DNA from: Nocardia vulneris
GTDB lineage: Bacteria > Actinomycetota > Actinomycetes > Mycobacteriales > Mycobacteriaceae
NCBI RefSeq assembly: GCF_001613425.1
Contig: NZ_BDCI01000002.1
Span: forward strand, 372,001 to 436,000
Length of the DNA stretch: 64,000 nucleotides
Reading direction: 5' to 3'
Part shown: positions 1 to 11,720 of the stretch, piece after piece
Position numbering within the stretch: position 1 is the first letter of the stretch
Layout of the letters: each line of letters opens with the position of its first letter
Notes under the pieces: model-generated
Told to the model about the DNA's origin: nothing
The model's database searches: none
Seen by the model: the letters and a program-made list of their open reading frames with translations, nothing else
Program-made: the position numbers and the translations under genes

Positions 1-3000
1 TCAGGACCGGAGTCCACGGGCCGGGCGAACATGTCCACCCGCCACTCCCCGGGCGCCGCGCCATCGGTCACCCGCATCTGAAGTCGAACCCCCGCCGCGC
101 CGATCACCAACGGCGACAACAACACCAGCTCACCCACCCGCGCCGCACCGACCACCCCCACCGCACACCACGCGAGCTCCACGAATGCCGAGCCCGGCAG
201 CACCACCCGGCCACCGACAACGTGATCAGCGAGCCACGCATGCGCATCCGACGCCAATCGCCCCGACCACAACCAGCCGCCGCCCGCCACCTCGATCGCC
301 GTGCCCAGTAACGGGTGCGCGCCGAATTCCTGCTCCGGCACAGTCGGTTTCGGCTCCAGCCAGTACCGTTTGCGTTCGAAGGCGTAGGTCGGCAGTTCGA
401 CCCGGACGGCGTTGGATCCGGCGAAGATCCGCGTCCAGTCCACGGGCACACCGCGGACATACGCCGCCGCGACGGACGCCAGGAACCGGTCGAGGCCACC
501 GGCGGACCGGCGCAGCGATTCCACCACCACGCTGCGGTCCGCGTCCTCGGTGTCGTCGAGGAATTCCTGCACGTCGACGCCGAGCACCGGATGCGGGCTG
601 CATTCCACGAAGCCGCGGCAGCGCAAGGCGTAAGCCGTGTGCACCGCGCGGTCGAAACGCACTGTGTCGCGCAGATTCCGATACCAGTAGCCGGCATCCA
701 TCGCCGACCCGTCGAGCACTTCGCCGGTCACCGCGGAGATCACCGAGATCTCGGTCGAACGCGCGTCGACCCGGCCCAGTTCATCCAGGAGCCGCGCGCG
801 CAGCGGCTCGATCTGTACCGAATGCGCGGCATAGTCGACAGCCACCCGTCGAGCGCCGATCCCACTGACCGCACAGTGGTCCAGCAGTTCGTCCAGCGCG
901 ACCGCGGCCCCGGAGACCACCGTCGAAGCAGGACCATTGACCACGGCGACGGAAAGCTCATTCGCCCAACGCGCTGCCACCAGCGCCGAGACCTCGGCGT
1001 ACGGACGCAGCACCGAAACCATGCCGCCCGTGCCCGCTATGGCGCACACCGCACGACTGCGGAGCACCACGATCCGGGTCGCTGCACGCAGCGTCAGCAC
1101 GCCGGCGACGTGCGCGGCGGCGATCTCGCCCTGCGAGTGCCCGATCACCGCCGCGGGCTCGACTCCCATCGAGCGCCACAGCGCGGCCAGCGCGACCATC
1201 ACCGCGAACAACGCGGGCTGCACCACATCCGGCCGGTCCGCCACCGCACTATCGTTGCCACGCAACAGGTCCACCAGCGACCAGTCGGTGAACTCGGCCA
1301 GCGCCGCGGCGCACCGGTCGATCTGCGCCGCGAAAACCGGTGACGAATCGAGTAGTTCGGCGGCCATCCCGGCCCACTGCGAGCCCTGCCCGGGGAAGAG
1401 AAATACTGTCTTGCCCTGCACATCGGCGCGGCCGAGCAGCACGTTCGTCGCCGTTTCCCCGTCAGCCAGCTCGGCGACGCTGTCGGTCAACACTTTCCGG
1501 GTGTTCCCGAGTACCACCGCCCGCTGCACGAAGGACGAGCGCGAGGTGAGCAGCGAATACCCGATATCGACGGGATCCGGGCCCGGCTCGCTCCGCACCA
1601 GATCTCGAAGCCGTTGGGCCTGCCCGGTCAGGGATTCCGTGGTCTTGGCCGAGAGCACCCACGGAATGACCGGCGGCGCAACGCGTTCGGACGACACGGC
1701 CGCTGCCGTGTCGGGCGCCTGCTCCAGGATCACGTGTGCGTTGGTCCCGCTGATGCCGAACGACGACACCGCGGCCCGGCGCGGATGACCGCGCCGGGGC
1801 CATGCCCGCAGCCCGGTGGCCAGCGCGACACCACCGGACGCCCAGTCCACGTGTGGACTCGGCGCGTCGCTGTGCAGGGTCGGCGGTATCACCGCCCGGC
1901 GCAGCGCCTCCACCATCTTGATCACGCCCGCGACACCAGCGGCGGCCTGGGTGTGCCCGATATTCGATTTCACCGACCCGAGCCACAGCGGGTCGGCGGC
2001 GGCGCGTTCGCATCCGTACGTCGCGATCACAGCACCGGCCTCGATCGGATCACCCAGAGCGGTGCCGGTACCGTGGGCCTCCACGAGGTCCACCTCACCC
2101 GCCGCGATCTGCGCGTTGGCCAACGCTTGCCGGATCACCCGCTGCTGGGCGGGCCCGTTGGGCGCGGTCAAACCATTGCTCGCCCCGTCCTGATTCACCG
2201 CAGAACCGCGGATCAGCGCAAGAACCGGGTGACCGTTGCGGCGCGCCGCGGACAGCCGTTCCAGCAGCAGCACGCCCACGCCCTCGGACCAGCCGACCCC
2301 GTCCGCCGCCGCGGCGAAGGCCTTGCACCGGCCGTCCGGGGCGAGCCCGCGCTGCCGGGAGAACTCCACGAACGAACTCGGCGACGCCATCACGGTCACG
2401 CCGCCCACGACGGCCAGACCGCATTCCCGCATCCGCAGCGCGTGTGCGGCCTGATGCAGCGCGACCAGCGAGGAGGAGCATGCGGTGTCCACGGTGATCG
2501 CGGGCCCCTCCAGGCCGAGGGTGTAGGCGAGGCGGCCGGAGACGACCGAGGCCGCCGAACCGACCACATCCGAGCCGTACTCGTGATGCATCACCCCGGC
2601 GAACACACCGGTGTCGCTGCCGCGCAGCGACACCGGGTCGATGCCCGCTCGTTCCAGTGCTTCCCACGACACCTCCAGCAGCAACCGCTGCTGCGGATCC
2701 AGCACGGCGGCCTCGCGCGGCGCGACGCCGAAGAATCCGGCGTCGAATTCGGCCGCGTCGTACAGGAATCCGCCCCGGCGCACATAGCTCTTGCCCGGCC
2801 GCCCCGGTTCGGTATCGAACAGCTCGGCCAACGGCCAGCCACGGTCGGCCGGGAATTCCGAGACCGCCTCCGCGCCGGCCGCCACCAGATCCCAAAGCTG
2901 TTCGGGTGTCCGGGCATCCGCGGGATAGCGGCAGCCCATCCCGATGATCGCGATGGGCTCCGAGCGCAAGGCCGCGGTCTCGGAGTTGGCCTGCCGCAGT

Positions 3001-3059
3001 CGCTCCTGCTCCAGCAGCGAGTTCCGCAGCGCGGCGACCAGTTCCTCGTTCGTCGTCAC
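1..3059 (-). CDS. Modular type I polyketide synthase, KS-AT-DH..., C-terminus outside window
   Basis: Polyketide chain-extension module, cytosolic. The frame is open to base 1, so at least 1019 residues are present and the end is missing. A short coiled-coil N-terminus is followed by a ketosynthase (about 33-460) with the DTACSSS active site near residue 194, HGTGTALGD and NIGH; an acyltransferase (about 555-880) with GQGSQW and GHSQGE near 638; and the start of a dehydratase (from about 915) with H-x3-G-x4-P near 945. The AT has GHSQ and YAAH where malonyl-type ATs have GHSI and HAFH, so methylmalonyl-CoA is the likelier extender (inference from known AT signatures). GTG was chosen as start because GTGA overlaps the stop of the upstream adenylation-ACP gene by 4 bp, which implies translational coupling. 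Further reductive domains and an ACP are expected beyond the edge but are not seen. Confidence 0.95.
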   Translation of the reverse strand, partial: MTTNEELVAALRNSLLEQERLRQANSETAALRSEPIAIIGMGCRYPADARTPEQLWDLVAAGAEAVSEFPADRGWPLAELFDTEPGRPGKSYVRRGGFLYDAAEFDAGFFGVAPREAAVLDPQQRLLLEVSWEALERAGIDPVSLRGSDTGVFAGVMHHEYGSDVVGSAASVVSGRLAYTLGLEGPAITVDTACSSSLVALHQAAHALRMRECGLAVVGGVTVMASPSSFVEFSRQRGLAPDGRCKAFAAAADGVGWSEGVGVLLLERLSAARRNGHPVLALIRGSAVNQDGASNGLTAPNGPAQQRVIRQALANAQIAAGEVDLVEAHGTGTALGDPIEAGAVIATYGCERAAADPLWLGSVKSNIGHTQAAAGVAGVIKMVEALRRAVIPPTLHSDAPSPHVDWASGGVALATGLRAWPRRGHPRRAAVSSFGISGTNAHVILEQAPDTAAAVSSERVAPPVIPWVLSAKTTESLTGQAQRLRDLVRSEPGPDPVDIGYSLLTSRSSFVQRAVVLGNTRKVLTDSVAELADGETATNVLLGRADVQGKTVFLFPGQGSQWAGMAAELLDSSPVFAAQIDRCAAALAEFTDWSLVDLLRGNDSAVADRPDVVQPALFAVMVALAALWRSMGVEPAAVIGHSQGEIAAAHVAGVLTLRAATRIVVLRSRAVCAIAGTGGMVSVLRPYAEVSALVAARWANELSVAVVNGPASTVVSGAAVALDELLDHCAVSGIGARRVAVDYAAHSVQIEPLRARLLDELGRVDARSTEISVISAVTGEVLDGSAMDAGYWYRNLRDTVRFDRAVHTAYALRCRGFVECSPHPVLGVDVQEFLDDTEDADRSVVVESLRRSAGGLDRFLASVAAAYVRGVPVDWTRIFAGSNAVRVELPTYAFERKRYWLEPKPTVPEQEFGAHPLLGTAIEVAGGGWLWSGRLASDAHAWLADHVVGGRVVLPGSAFVELAWCAVGVVGAARVGELVLLSPLVIGAAGVRLQMRVTDGAAPGEWRVDMFARPVDSGP

Positions 3060-5080
3060 CGTCCACCGTCGCCTTCACCGATGCCGCTGGATTCGGACGC
3101 GGTGCGCGCGCCGACCGACGCCCGGCGCACCAGCTCCGTCGCGTCCATGGTCATGATCTCGTCGAGCCGCCGGGTGAAATCGTCGGAGCGCGCAACGGGC
3201 GGTGGCGCGGGCCGGTGTTCCACGAGCAGCGCGGCGCGCAATTGCCCGGCAAGGATTTTCGGTGTGGGGTAATCGAATACCGCCGTGGCGGGCAGATCGA
3301 GCCCGGTTTCGGTGACGAGCCGGTTACGCAGCCCTACCGCGCCGAGCGAGGTGATCCCCCGATCGGTGAACGTCGTGTCGACCTCGCCGTGCGCGCCGCC
3401 GATGATCGCGGCTACCGCCGCCGAGATCACTTCGCACAGCAGGGCGATACCGTCGGCGGCCGAGAGCACGGCGAGCCGGATCGCCAGGTCCGCGCGGACC
3501 GCGGCATCGGGCCGCGCCCACTCGTCGCCGTGCTCCACCGCTTCCGCGGCGACGCCGCCCAGCAGCCTACTGGGCAGCGTAGGCAGCGCCCGGCGGACGA
3601 TCTTGCCCGACGGGGTCCGCGGCACGGCGTCGATCTCGTACACCTGGACCGGCACCTTCGTGTGCGCCAGCGCCCGCCGGCATTCGGCGAACAACGCGCC
3701 GACATCGACGCCGCCGACCTCGGGCACCACCAGGGCGATGGGCACCTCGCCGAGGGTGTCGTGCGGCTTGCCACAGACGGCCGCGTCCGCGACGCCCGGC
3801 ACCTGCCTGACCACGTTCTCGATCTCGCCCGGATGCATGTTCTCGCCGCCGCGAATGATCAATTCCTTGATTCGGCCCGTGATTTCGAGGAAGCCCAGCT
3901 CGTCCCGGCGCGCGAGGTCGCCGGTGCGCAGCCACTCGCCCCGCATCACCTCGGCGGTCAGGTCGGGTCGGTTGTAGTAGCCGACCATCACGCCGGGGCC
4001 GGCGACCCACAGCTCCCCTTCGGCACCGCTCGGCACGTCCGCGCCGGAACCAGGATCGACGATCCGGGTGCTCACCCCGAGGATCGGCAGCCCGGCCGAG
4101 GCGGGGCTGTTGCGGTCGGAGGGCGGATTGACGGTGATCGCGCCCGTGGCCTCGCTCGCGCCGTAGGTGTTCAGCAAGGGCACGCCCAGTGTGGCCTCGA
4201 CCGCTCGGCCCAGTTCGTCGGAGCCGGGCGCGCCGCCGAACCAGCATGCCCGCAAGCTGTGTGCGGGAACGGCTTCCGCGTCCGCGCGGACCAGCCGCTG
4301 GAACATGGCGGGAACGCCGACCAGGATGGTGGCCCGCGACGCGGCCAGTGCGTCCAGCAGTGGTCCGGCGGCGAACCCGTCGATCACCCGCGCGCCGGCG
4401 CCGACGGCGGTGACGCCGAGCACGCACAGATGATGACCGAGGCAGTGCGACAACGGCATCGGCCACAGCAGCCGATCTGCAGCGCACAGTCCGAAGCCGG
4501 GGATGTAACCCGCCACCGTGCCCCACAACGCCTTGGTGAGCGTCGTGACCACACCCTTCGGCTGCCCCGTGGTCCCCGACGTGTACAGGATCCACCCGAT
4601 GTCGTCGACGCCGAGATCGTCGCGCGCGGGCGCGACCGGCTCGGCGGCGGCCAGTGTTTCGAAGCAGTGCTCGCCCCCTTCGCCACCTGCCACCACTACG
4701 CGCAGCCCCGGATGGCGCGCCAGTACGTGCCGCCGCCGCTCTGCCGAACTCGCCTGTGTAAGCAGCACATCCGCCCCGGAGTCGGTGAGGATGTGGTCCA
4801 GTTCGGCATCGGAGCAATAGGGATTGATCGGCACGCCCACCGCCGCCGCACGGGCCACGGCGAGGTAGCCCTCGACCATCTCGATACTGTTGCCGAGCAT
4901 CAGCGCGACCCGGTCGCCGCGGCGGCAGCCGAGATTGCCCGCGAGCCGGCCCGTACGGCGCTCGAGTTCGGTGTAGCCGATCGACCGTCTTGCGTCGGTG
5001 AACGCTTCGCGGTCGCCGAAGCGACCGGCGTTGTCGCGCAGCATCTCCGGGACGGGCCGGATGAGATCGGTTCGTAGCAT
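3056..5080 (-). CDS. Adenylation (acyl-CoA/ACP ligase) - acyl carrier protein didomain
   Basis: A 674-residue stand-alone ANL-family adenylating enzyme fused to a carrier domain. It should activate a carboxylic acid as an acyl-AMP and tether it to its own phosphopantetheine arm. Residues 1-520 are the ligase: P-loop [11 protein letters not shown] near 170, [14 protein letters not shown] near 375, and the A10 lysine in PRTPSGK near 488. Residues about 550-640 are a PKS-type ACP with the serine in GITSLG near 580 and the familiar FDYPTP stretch. It lies between two PKS modules: 30 bp after the fully reducing module with AGGA before the ATG, and overlapping the next PKS by 4 bp. The substrate cannot be read from the sequence. 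Known roles for this architecture are loading a starter acid or an unusual side-chain acid; the locus lacks any other loading module. Confidence 0.9.
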   Translation of the reverse strand: MLRTDLIRPVPEMLRDNAGRFGDREAFTDARRSIGYTELERRTGRLAGNLGCRRGDRVALMLGNSIEMVEGYLAVARAAAVGVPINPYCSDAELDHILTDSGADVLLTQASSAERRRHVLARHPGLRVVVAGGEGGEHCFETLAAAEPVAPARDDLGVDDIGWILYTSGTTGQPKGVVTTLTKALWGTVAGYIPGFGLCAADRLLWPMPLSHCLGHHLCVLGVTAVGAGARVIDGFAAGPLLDALAASRATILVGVPAMFQRLVRADAEAVPAHSLRACWFGGAPGSDELGRAVEATLGVPLLNTYGASEATGAITVNPPSDRNSPASAGLPILGVSTRIVDPGSGADVPSGAEGELWVAGPGVMVGYYNRPDLTAEVMRGEWLRTGDLARRDELGFLEITGRIKELIIRGGENMHPGEIENVVRQVPGVADAAVCGKPHDTLGEVPIALVVPEVGGVDVGALFAECRRALAHTKVPVQVYEIDAVPRTPSGKIVRRALPTLPSRLLGGVAAEAVEHGDEWARPDAAVRADLAIRLAVLSAADGIALLCEVISAAVAAIIGGAHGEVDTTFTDRGITSLGAVGLRNRLVTETGLDLPATAVFDYPTPKILAGQLRAALLVEHRPAPPPVARSDDFTRRLDEIMTMDATELVRRASVGARTASESSGIGEGDGGR

Positions 5081-5110
5081 GAGATCCTCGATATCGGTCG
5101 GTGCGGTGGA

Positions 5111-8100
5111 TCAGACGTAGCCGGTGGGGCGGGCCTGATCGATGAATTCGAAGAGTTCGGCGTCGTCGGCGTCGTCCAGGTCGAAGCCGGACCCGGTGTC
5201 CCCCTGCAGGCTTCGGATGATTTCGGTCAATCGCTCGGCGAGCACGGCGACGTCCGCGCGTTCGAGCGCCACCCCGTCGCACAGGCCGGACAACAGGTCC
5301 ACGTGCGCGACGATCCGGCCCACCGTGTCCTCGACCGGGGCGATCTCCGTGGCGATATAGCCCGCCAGGGCGGCGGGGGTCGGGTAGTCGAATACCACCG
5401 TCGTCGCCAACTTCAACCCCGTCGCACCCTGCAACCGATTCCGGAACTCCACCGCACCCAACGAATCGAAACCCAAATCCCGGAACACATCATCAGCACC
5501 CACCCCCGCCACCGACCCGAACCCCAACACCGCCGCCGCCAGCGACCGCACCACATCCAAAACCACCCGACCCTGCTCCACCACACCCAAACCCGACAAA
5601 CGAGCCACCAAACCGGCTGTCTGGCCGGCCGCCGCATCCGCCGCCCTGCGCCGCTGACGCACGACGCCGCCGAGGATCGCCGGCACTGTTTCCCGCTGCC
5701 GCATGGCCGTGGCGTCGATCCGCGACGCCACCACGCAGCTCTGCCCGGAACCGATCGCCGCGTCCAGCATGGCCAGACCGTCCTCGGTGGCGATCGGCAC
5801 GAAGCCGCTCGCGCGCAACCGGTTTCGATCCCGCTCGGTCAATGTCCCGGTGATCCCGGTCGCCTGCTCCCAGAGGCCCCAGGCGATCGAGGTCGCGACC
5901 AGTCCGCGCCGCTGCCGGTACCACGCGAGCGCGTCCAGAAAGGCGTTGGCCGCGGCGTAATTCGATTGGCCGGGTGCGCCCACGGTGCCCGCGATCGAGG
6001 AGAACAGCACGAACATCGACAGCGGCAGATCCTGCACCGCTTCGTGCAGCTGCCATGCCGCAACGGCTTTCGCCGCGAGCACCTGCACGACGCGGTCGGC
6101 GTCGAGATCGGTGAACAGGCCGTCGTCGACCACGCCCGCCGCGTGCACCACGCCGGTCAGTGCGGGGCCGAGATTGGAGACCAGCGCGCGCACCGCGGCA
6201 CCGTCGGCGAGATCGCAGGCCACCACTTGCACCGCAGCACCGGCGGCGGACAATTCGGCCACCAGTTCCGTGGCCCCGTCGGCGGTCATGCCGCGCCGTG
6301 ACGCGAGCACCAGATGCCGAACCCCGTGCCGCGCCACCAGGTGCCGCGCGACCGTCGCGCCCAGACCTCCGGTGCCGCCGGTGATCAGCACCGTGCCGGC
6401 CGGATCCAGCGGCTGCGGGACCGTCAACACGTTCTTACCGATATGGCGCGCCTGCGACAGCAACCGGAACGCCTCAGGAGCTCGGCGCATATCCCAGCAG
6501 GTGGTCGGAAGTGGCTGCAGCACACCGGCTTCGAAGAGAGTGCGCAGTTCGTCCAAGATGTGCTGAAGGTGTCGGGCGGGTAGATCCATCAGCAGAAAGG
6601 CCGCATACCGCACGCCCGGGTACGTGGCAGCGATCTGCTCCGGATCTCGGAGGTCGGTCAAACCCATCTCCACAAATCGACCACCCCGCGGCAACAACCG
6701 CAACGACGCATCCACGAACTCCCCCGCCAGCGAATCCAACACCACATCCATACCGGCACCACCGGTCTGCGCCAAGAACTTCGCCTCGAAATCCAACGAC
6801 CGCGAATCACCGATCCGTTCGTCACCAAAACCCAACTCCCGCAACACCGGCCACTTGGCCACCGACGCGGTGACGAACACCTCCGCCCCGATCCACCGCG
6901 CCACCTGCACCGCCGCCAAACCGACGCCACCGGTCCCCGCGTGCACCAACACCCGCTCCCCAGCTCGCAACCCACCCAATTCGACCAGCGCGTGATATGC
7001 CGTCGCGAACACCACCGGCACCGCAGCAGCCTCCGCGAAACCCCAACCCGACGGAACCCGCACCAGCGACGCTTGATCGGTCAGCACCGTGGAGCCGACG
7101 CCGGGGAACAGCCCCATCACCTGATCACCGGGCACGAACCGGGTCACCTCCGGTCCGATGGCCGTCACCACACCCGCGCCTTCACTACCGAGCGGCATGC
7201 CTTCGATCGGATACATCCCCAGCGCGATCAGCACATCCCGAAAGTTGATCCCGGCCGCGCGGAGTTCGACGCGCACCTCACCCGCCGCCGGCACCGCCGC
7301 CTCGTCGTCCGCGTCGAGGATCAGATTGTCGCCGTTCAGCGTGCCCTTGTCCGCCGCCGCCAACCGCCACGGTGCGCCCGCTGCCGCCAACTGCGCCCCG
7401 CTCGTGGTGTTCGCGCCCGCCCGCTCCAAGAGCGGCTGGTAGACGACGCCGTTCCGCACCGCTGCCTGCCGGACACCCGCCGCCAGTACCGCCGCCACCG
7501 CCGACCGCCGCTGCGCGACGACGGCCGCCGGCGCTCGCTGGTCCGCGGTGGCGGCCGAGTCCAACAGGACGATGCGGTCTTCGTGCTCGTTCTGCGCACT
7601 CCGCAGCAGTCCCCAGACCGCGGCCCGCGCCGGATCGATGTCCGCGCCACCGTCGATCGCGACACCGCCGTGAGTGACGACGACAAGGGTGGATGCCGCG
7701 AAATCCGGTGCGCCCAAGAGCCATTGCACGCGGGCCAGGACGCCGGTCACGCAGGTGTGCAGGTCGGCGATCGGTTCGTCCTGCCGCGCCGGTGGACAGG
7801 TGAGCACGACCACGTCTCGGCCGGACTCGTGGTACCGCTCCAGTTCCCATGGTCCGCCCGGGTGTTCGGCCGCCACCGGGTCCGACAGTGCGGTCCACCC
7901 GCCACGGTCCGCGCTGTCGAGCGGTGGCATCGCGACCCAGTGCACTTCGAACAGCCCGTCGGTGACCGGCGCGGCCGACCCGATCAACGCATCGGCCGAA
8001 ACCTCGCGCACGGTCAGCCCTTCGACGTGCGCGACCAGTCCGCCTTCCGGATCCACCAGCGTCAGCTCCATGCGGTCGCCCGTGCGCGCCACCCGCACCC

Positions 8101-11100
8101 GCACCATCGACGCACCCTCGGCCGCCAGTGTCGCCCCTTCCCACCCGAAGGGCAGCCGCACCCGAGGATCCGCGTCGCCGGAGTCCAACTCGCCCACCAG
8201 CGACACGTGCAGCGCCGCGTCCAGCAGCGCCGGATGCAGTCCGAAGCCGCCGACGTCCGCCGACCCGGGCTCGGGCAGGACCACCTCGCCGAACAGCTCG
8301 TCGCCCCGTCGCCAGACCGCGCGCACGCCCTGGAACATCGGCCCGTAGCCGTACCCCGCCGCGGCCAGCGATTCGTACACGTGCTCGGTGTCCACCGCCA
8401 CCGCACCTGCCGGTGGCCACGTCCGCAGCTCCGCACCCAGATCGGATGGCACGACAACCGAATCCAGGACGCCGGTCGCGTGGCACACCCACGCACCCAG
8501 CTCTGCTGTCTCGGGTCGCGAGTACACCCCGAGTCGCCACTCCCCGGACAGCTCCCCCTCGGTGACCCGCACTTGCACCTGTACCGCACGGTCGCCGATC
8601 ACCAACGGCGACAACAACACCAGCTCGCCCACCCGTTCCGCGCCGACGTACCGCGCCGCGCACCAGGCCATCTCGACAAAAGCCGCCCCCGGCAACAGAA
8701 TTCGGCCACCCACGGCGTGGTCGGCCAGCCAGCCGTGCGAGGTCGCGGACACCCGGCCCGACAACAGCACACCGCCGCCGTCGGCAACGCCGGTCACCAT
8801 GCCCAGCAGCGGGTGTGCCACCGCACCGGCGCCGAACCGCCCGGGGTCGCTCGACCCCGTCCCCGCGACAACCCAATAGGTCGTGTGGTCGAAGGCGTAC
8901 GTGGGCAATTCGACGATCTGCGCACCGGTTCCGGCGAACAGTTCCGCCCAGCGAACGGGGGTGCCGCGGCCGTGCGCCACGGCCACCGCGCACAGCAGCG
9001 CACCGGGTTCGGATCGCTCGGCGCGCAGGGTGGGCACAGCGACGAAGTCCGGCGCGTCGTCCGCGTCGGCATCCTCCGCCAGCGTGGCGGCGACCGATCC
9101 GGTGACCGCGGCCGACGGCCCGAGTTCGAGGAAGGTCGCACCGGCCCCGGCGAATTCGGCCGCCGCCGCGACACCGTCGGCGAAGCGCACCGGGTCGCTG
9201 ACGTGCCGCACCCAGTAGCCGGGGTCACCCATCGCACCGGACGTCACCAGGCGCCCGGTCACGTTCGACACCACCGGTATTGCTGGTTCGTGATAGGTCA
9301 GTTCGGCACAGACGGCGGCGAAGTCGTCGAGCATCGGCGCCAGCAACGGTGAATGGAACGCGTGACTCACCCGAAGTCTCGTGGTCTTCGCACCGCCCGC
9401 GCGCAGGTCGGCGGCGATCTCCTCGACCACGGCCGCGACGCCCGAAAGCACCACCGAATCCGGCGCATTCACCGCGGCGATACTCACCTCGCCCGCTCGA
9501 CCGGACAGCAGCGGCGCGACGACCTCCTCGCCCGCGGTGACCGAAACCATCGCGCCTCCGGCGGGCAGCGCGGCCATCAAGGTACCGCGCGCGGCCACCA
9601 GGCGTACCGCGTCCGGCAGCGACCACACGCCCGCCGCGCACGCCGCGGCGATCTCCCCGATCGAATGACCCAGCACGACATCGGGATCCACGCCCCAGGA
9701 GCGCAACAGTGCGAACAGCGACAGCTCGACGGCGAACAGCCCCGCCTGCGTGAAGTCGGTCCGGTCCAGCAGCGCCGCGTCGGCGCTGCCCGCAGTGGCG
9801 AACACCACGGCGCGCAGCGGCCGCGGCAGCAACGGCGCGAAGAGATCACAGATCTCGTCGAACCGCGCGCGATAGGCCGGGAAGGCATCGTAGAGTTCGC
9901 GCCCCATCGCGTGCCGCTGCGCACCCTGCCCGGAGCACACGAACACGGTCTTGCCCTTGATCGCACCGCCGCCCATCAGCACACCGGGCACGTCCGTACC
10001 GGCTGCCAGATCGGCCAGTCCGGCAGCCAATTCGGTCCGACCGCGCCCCACCACGATCGCACGATACGGATGGCGGGCACGCGTGGTCACGAGAGACAGG
10101 CCGATATCCACCGGATCGAGGTCGGGCTGCTCGCGCACCCACTGCGACAGCCGGCGCGCCTGGCCGAGCAGCGCGTCCCGGCTCTTCGCCGAGACGACCC
10201 ACGGAATCATCGGCGGCGCAACACGTTCCGGTGACAAACCGGCTGCCTCGACGGGCGCCTGTTCCAGCACGAGGTGCGCGTTGGTACCGCTGATGCCGTA
10301 CGAGGACACCGCGGCGCGGCGTGGCTGCCCGGTCGCGGGCCATTCGCGCGCGGTGGCGACCAACTCGACCTGGCCGCTCTCCCAATCGATATGCGAACTC
10401 GGAGTGTCCGCGTGCAGGGTGGGCGGCACGACACCGTGGCGCAGGGCCTCGACCATCTTGATGACGCCGGCCACGCCGGCGGCGGCCAGGCTGTGCCCGA
10501 TATTCGATTTCACCGAACCGAGCAGCAGCGGTTCGCCCGCCCGATCGCGGCCGTAGGTGGCGAGCAGGGCCGTGGCCTCGATCGGATCGCCCAGCGCGGT
10601 GCCGGTGCCGTGCGCCTCCAGCACGTCGATGTCGCGGGTGCTCAGCCGCGCGTCCGCCAGCGCCGCTGCGATGACCCGCTGCTGCGCGGGCCCGCTCGGC
10701 GCGGTCAGGCCGTTGCTGGCGCCGTCCTGGTTCACCGCAGAGCCCCGGATCAGGGCCAGCACCCGGCGTCCGTTGCGGCGTGCGTCGGACAGCCGCTCGA
10801 GCACGAGGATGCCGACACCCTCGGCAACGCTGAAGCCGTCGGCGTTGTCCGCGAACGACTTACACCGGCCGTCCGGCGCGAGCGCGCCCATCGCACAGAA
10901 CTCGATGTAGTCGGCGAGTCCGGTGATCACGGTCGCACCCCCGGCCAGTGCCAGCGCGGTCTCACCACGGCGCAACGACTGCACCGCCTGATGCATGGCG
11001 ACCAGTGACGACGAGCACGCCGTATCCACCGTGACCGCCGGACCCGCCGAGCCCAGGGTGTACGCGATCCGCCCGGTGGCGACACTGCACGTGTTGCCGG

Positions 11101-11629
11101 TCATCACCATGCCGTGCAGCGAGGCCATGTCGTCGGGTTCGCGCCGATGCGTGGGCGCGATGACCCCGGCGAACACCCCGGTCGCGGTGCCGGACAGCGT
11201 CGTCGGATCGATGCCCGCGTGTTCGATTGCCGCCCAGGTGACTTCGAGCAGCTGACGCTGCTGCGGGTCCATCGCCTTGGCCTCGCGCGGCGAGATCCCG
11301 AAGAAGGCGGCGTCGAAATCGCCCGGGCCGGTGAGGAACCCGCCGCTGCGGATGTAGAGCGAACCTTTGTTGTCGCGGTCCGGGTGGTAAGCCGACTCGA
11401 TGTCCCAGCCGCGATCGGCGGGGAACTCGGTGATCAGGTCCCGCCCTTCGACGGTCGCCCGGAACAGATCGGCGGGATTGTCGATGCCGCCGGGGAATCG
11501 GCAGCCCATGCCCACGATCGCGATCGGCTCCTGCGCCCGGGACTCCAGATCCCGTACGCGCTGCCGTGTCTGCTGTAGATCGATCGCGGCCCGCTTGAGG
11601 TATAGCCGGAGGTCGGATTCGGTTGCCAT
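5111..11629 (-). CDS. Fully reducing type I PKS module, KS-AT-DH-ER-KR-ACP
   Basis: A 2172-residue single-module synthase expected to add one fully reduced two-carbon unit. Domains in order: coiled-coil docking N-terminus (1-30), KS (35-460, DTACSSS near 203), AT (560-880) with GHSIGE near 655 and HAFH near 756, the malonyl-CoA signature; DH with HAVGG near 971 and a second HPALLDAALH motif; ER with the nucleotide motif HAGTGGVGLAAVQ near 1566; KR with TGGTGGLG near 1748 and SNYAAANAF near 1891; ACP with GFDSLGAVEF near 2056; and an acidic C-terminal tail ending in a DDAELFEFID-like docking helix. The KR has VDD at the LDD position, pointing to B-type stereochemistry (inference). ATG at 11629 was preferred to an upstream in-frame start because AGGAAGG lies 9 bp before it and MATESDLRLYLKRA is a normal module N-terminus. 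Confidence 0.96.
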   Translation of the reverse strand: MATESDLRLYLKRAAIDLQQTRQRVRDLESRAQEPIAIVGMGCRFPGGIDNPADLFRATVEGRDLITEFPADRGWDIESAYHPDRDNKGSLYIRSGGFLTGPGDFDAAFFGISPREAKAMDPQQRQLLEVTWAAIEHAGIDPTTLSGTATGVFAGVIAPTHRREPDDMASLHGMVMTGNTCSVATGRIAYTLGSAGPAVTVDTACSSSLVAMHQAVQSLRRGETALALAGGATVITGLADYIEFCAMGALAPDGRCKSFADNADGFSVAEGVGILVLERLSDARRNGRRVLALIRGSAVNQDGASNGLTAPSGPAQQRVIAAALADARLSTRDIDVLEAHGTGTALGDPIEATALLATYGRDRAGEPLLLGSVKSNIGHSLAAAGVAGVIKMVEALRHGVVPPTLHADTPSSHIDWESGQVELVATAREWPATGQPRRAAVSSYGISGTNAHLVLEQAPVEAAGLSPERVAPPMIPWVVSAKSRDALLGQARRLSQWVREQPDLDPVDIGLSLVTTRARHPYRAIVVGRGRTELAAGLADLAAGTDVPGVLMGGGAIKGKTVFVCSGQGAQRHAMGRELYDAFPAYRARFDEICDLFAPLLPRPLRAVVFATAGSADAALLDRTDFTQAGLFAVELSLFALLRSWGVDPDVVLGHSIGEIAAACAAGVWSLPDAVRLVAARGTLMAALPAGGAMVSVTAGEEVVAPLLSGRAGEVSIAAVNAPDSVVLSGVAAVVEEIAADLRAGGAKTTRLRVSHAFHSPLLAPMLDDFAAVCAELTYHEPAIPVVSNVTGRLVTSGAMGDPGYWVRHVSDPVRFADGVAAAAEFAGAGATFLELGPSAAVTGSVAATLAEDADADDAPDFVAVPTLRAERSEPGALLCAVAVAHGRGTPVRWAELFAGTGAQIVELPTYAFDHTTYWVVAGTGSSDPGRFGAGAVAHPLLGMVTGVADGGGVLLSGRVSATSHGWLADHAVGGRILLPGAAFVEMAWCAARYVGAERVGELVLLSPLVIGDRAVQVQVRVTEGELSGEWRLGVYSRPETAELGAWVCHATGVLDSVVVPSDLGAELRTWPPAGAVAVDTEHVYESLAAAGYGYGPMFQGVRAVWRRGDELFGEVVLPEPGSADVGGFGLHPALLDAALHVSLVGELDSGDADPRVRLPFGWEGATLAAEGASMVRVRVARTGDRMELTLVDPEGGLVAHVEGLTVREVSADALIGSAAPVTDGLFEVHWVAMPPLDSADRGGWTALSDPVAAEHPGGPWELERYHESGRDVVVLTCPPARQDEPIADLHTCVTGVLARVQWLLGAPDFAASTLVVVTHGGVAIDGGADIDPARAAVWGLLRSAQNEHEDRIVLLDSAATADQRAPAAVVAQRRSAVAAVLAAGVRQAAVRNGVVYQPLLERAGANTTSGAQLAAAGAPWRLAAADKGTLNGDNLILDADDEAAVPAAGEVRVELRAAGINFRDVLIALGMYPIEGMPLGSEGAGVVTAIGPEVTRFVPGDQVMGLFPGVGSTVLTDQASLVRVPSGWGFAEAAAVPVVFATAYHALVELGGLRAGERVLVHAGTGGVGLAAVQVARWIGAEVFVTASVAKWPVLRELGFGDERIGDSRSLDFEAKFLAQTGGAGMDVVLDSLAGEFVDASLRLLPRGGRFVEMGLTDLRDPEQIAATYPGVRYAAFLLMDLPARHLQHILDELRTLFEAGVLQPLPTTCWDMRRAPEAFRLLSQARHIGKNVLTVPQPLDPAGTVLITGGTGGLGATVARHLVARHGVRHLVLASRRGMTADGATELVAELSAAGAAVQVVACDLADGAAVRALVSNLGPALTGVVHAAGVVDDGLFTDLDADRVVQVLAAKAVAAWQLHEAVQDLPLSMFVLFSSIAGTVGAPGQSNYAAANAFLDALAWYRQRRGLVATSIAWGLWEQATGITGTLTERDRNRLRASGFVPIATEDGLAMLDAAIGSGQSCVVASRIDATAMRQRETVPAILGGVVRQRRRAADAAAGQTAGLVARLSGLGVVEQGRVVLDVVRSLAAAVLGFGSVAGVGADDVFRDLGFDSLGAVEFRNRLQGATGLKLATTVVFDYPTPAALAGYIATEIAPVEDTVGRIVAHVDLLSGLCDGVALERADVAVLAERLTEIIRSLQGDTGSGFDLDDADDAELFEFIDQARPTGYV

Positions 11630-11720
11630 CGTTGTACGCCTTCCTGCGTGCCGGGTGCGGTGCTGACGCACGGACACCACGGCTCACGAGATGCTGTGCT
11701 GTCGAACGTGTTTGTGCGCC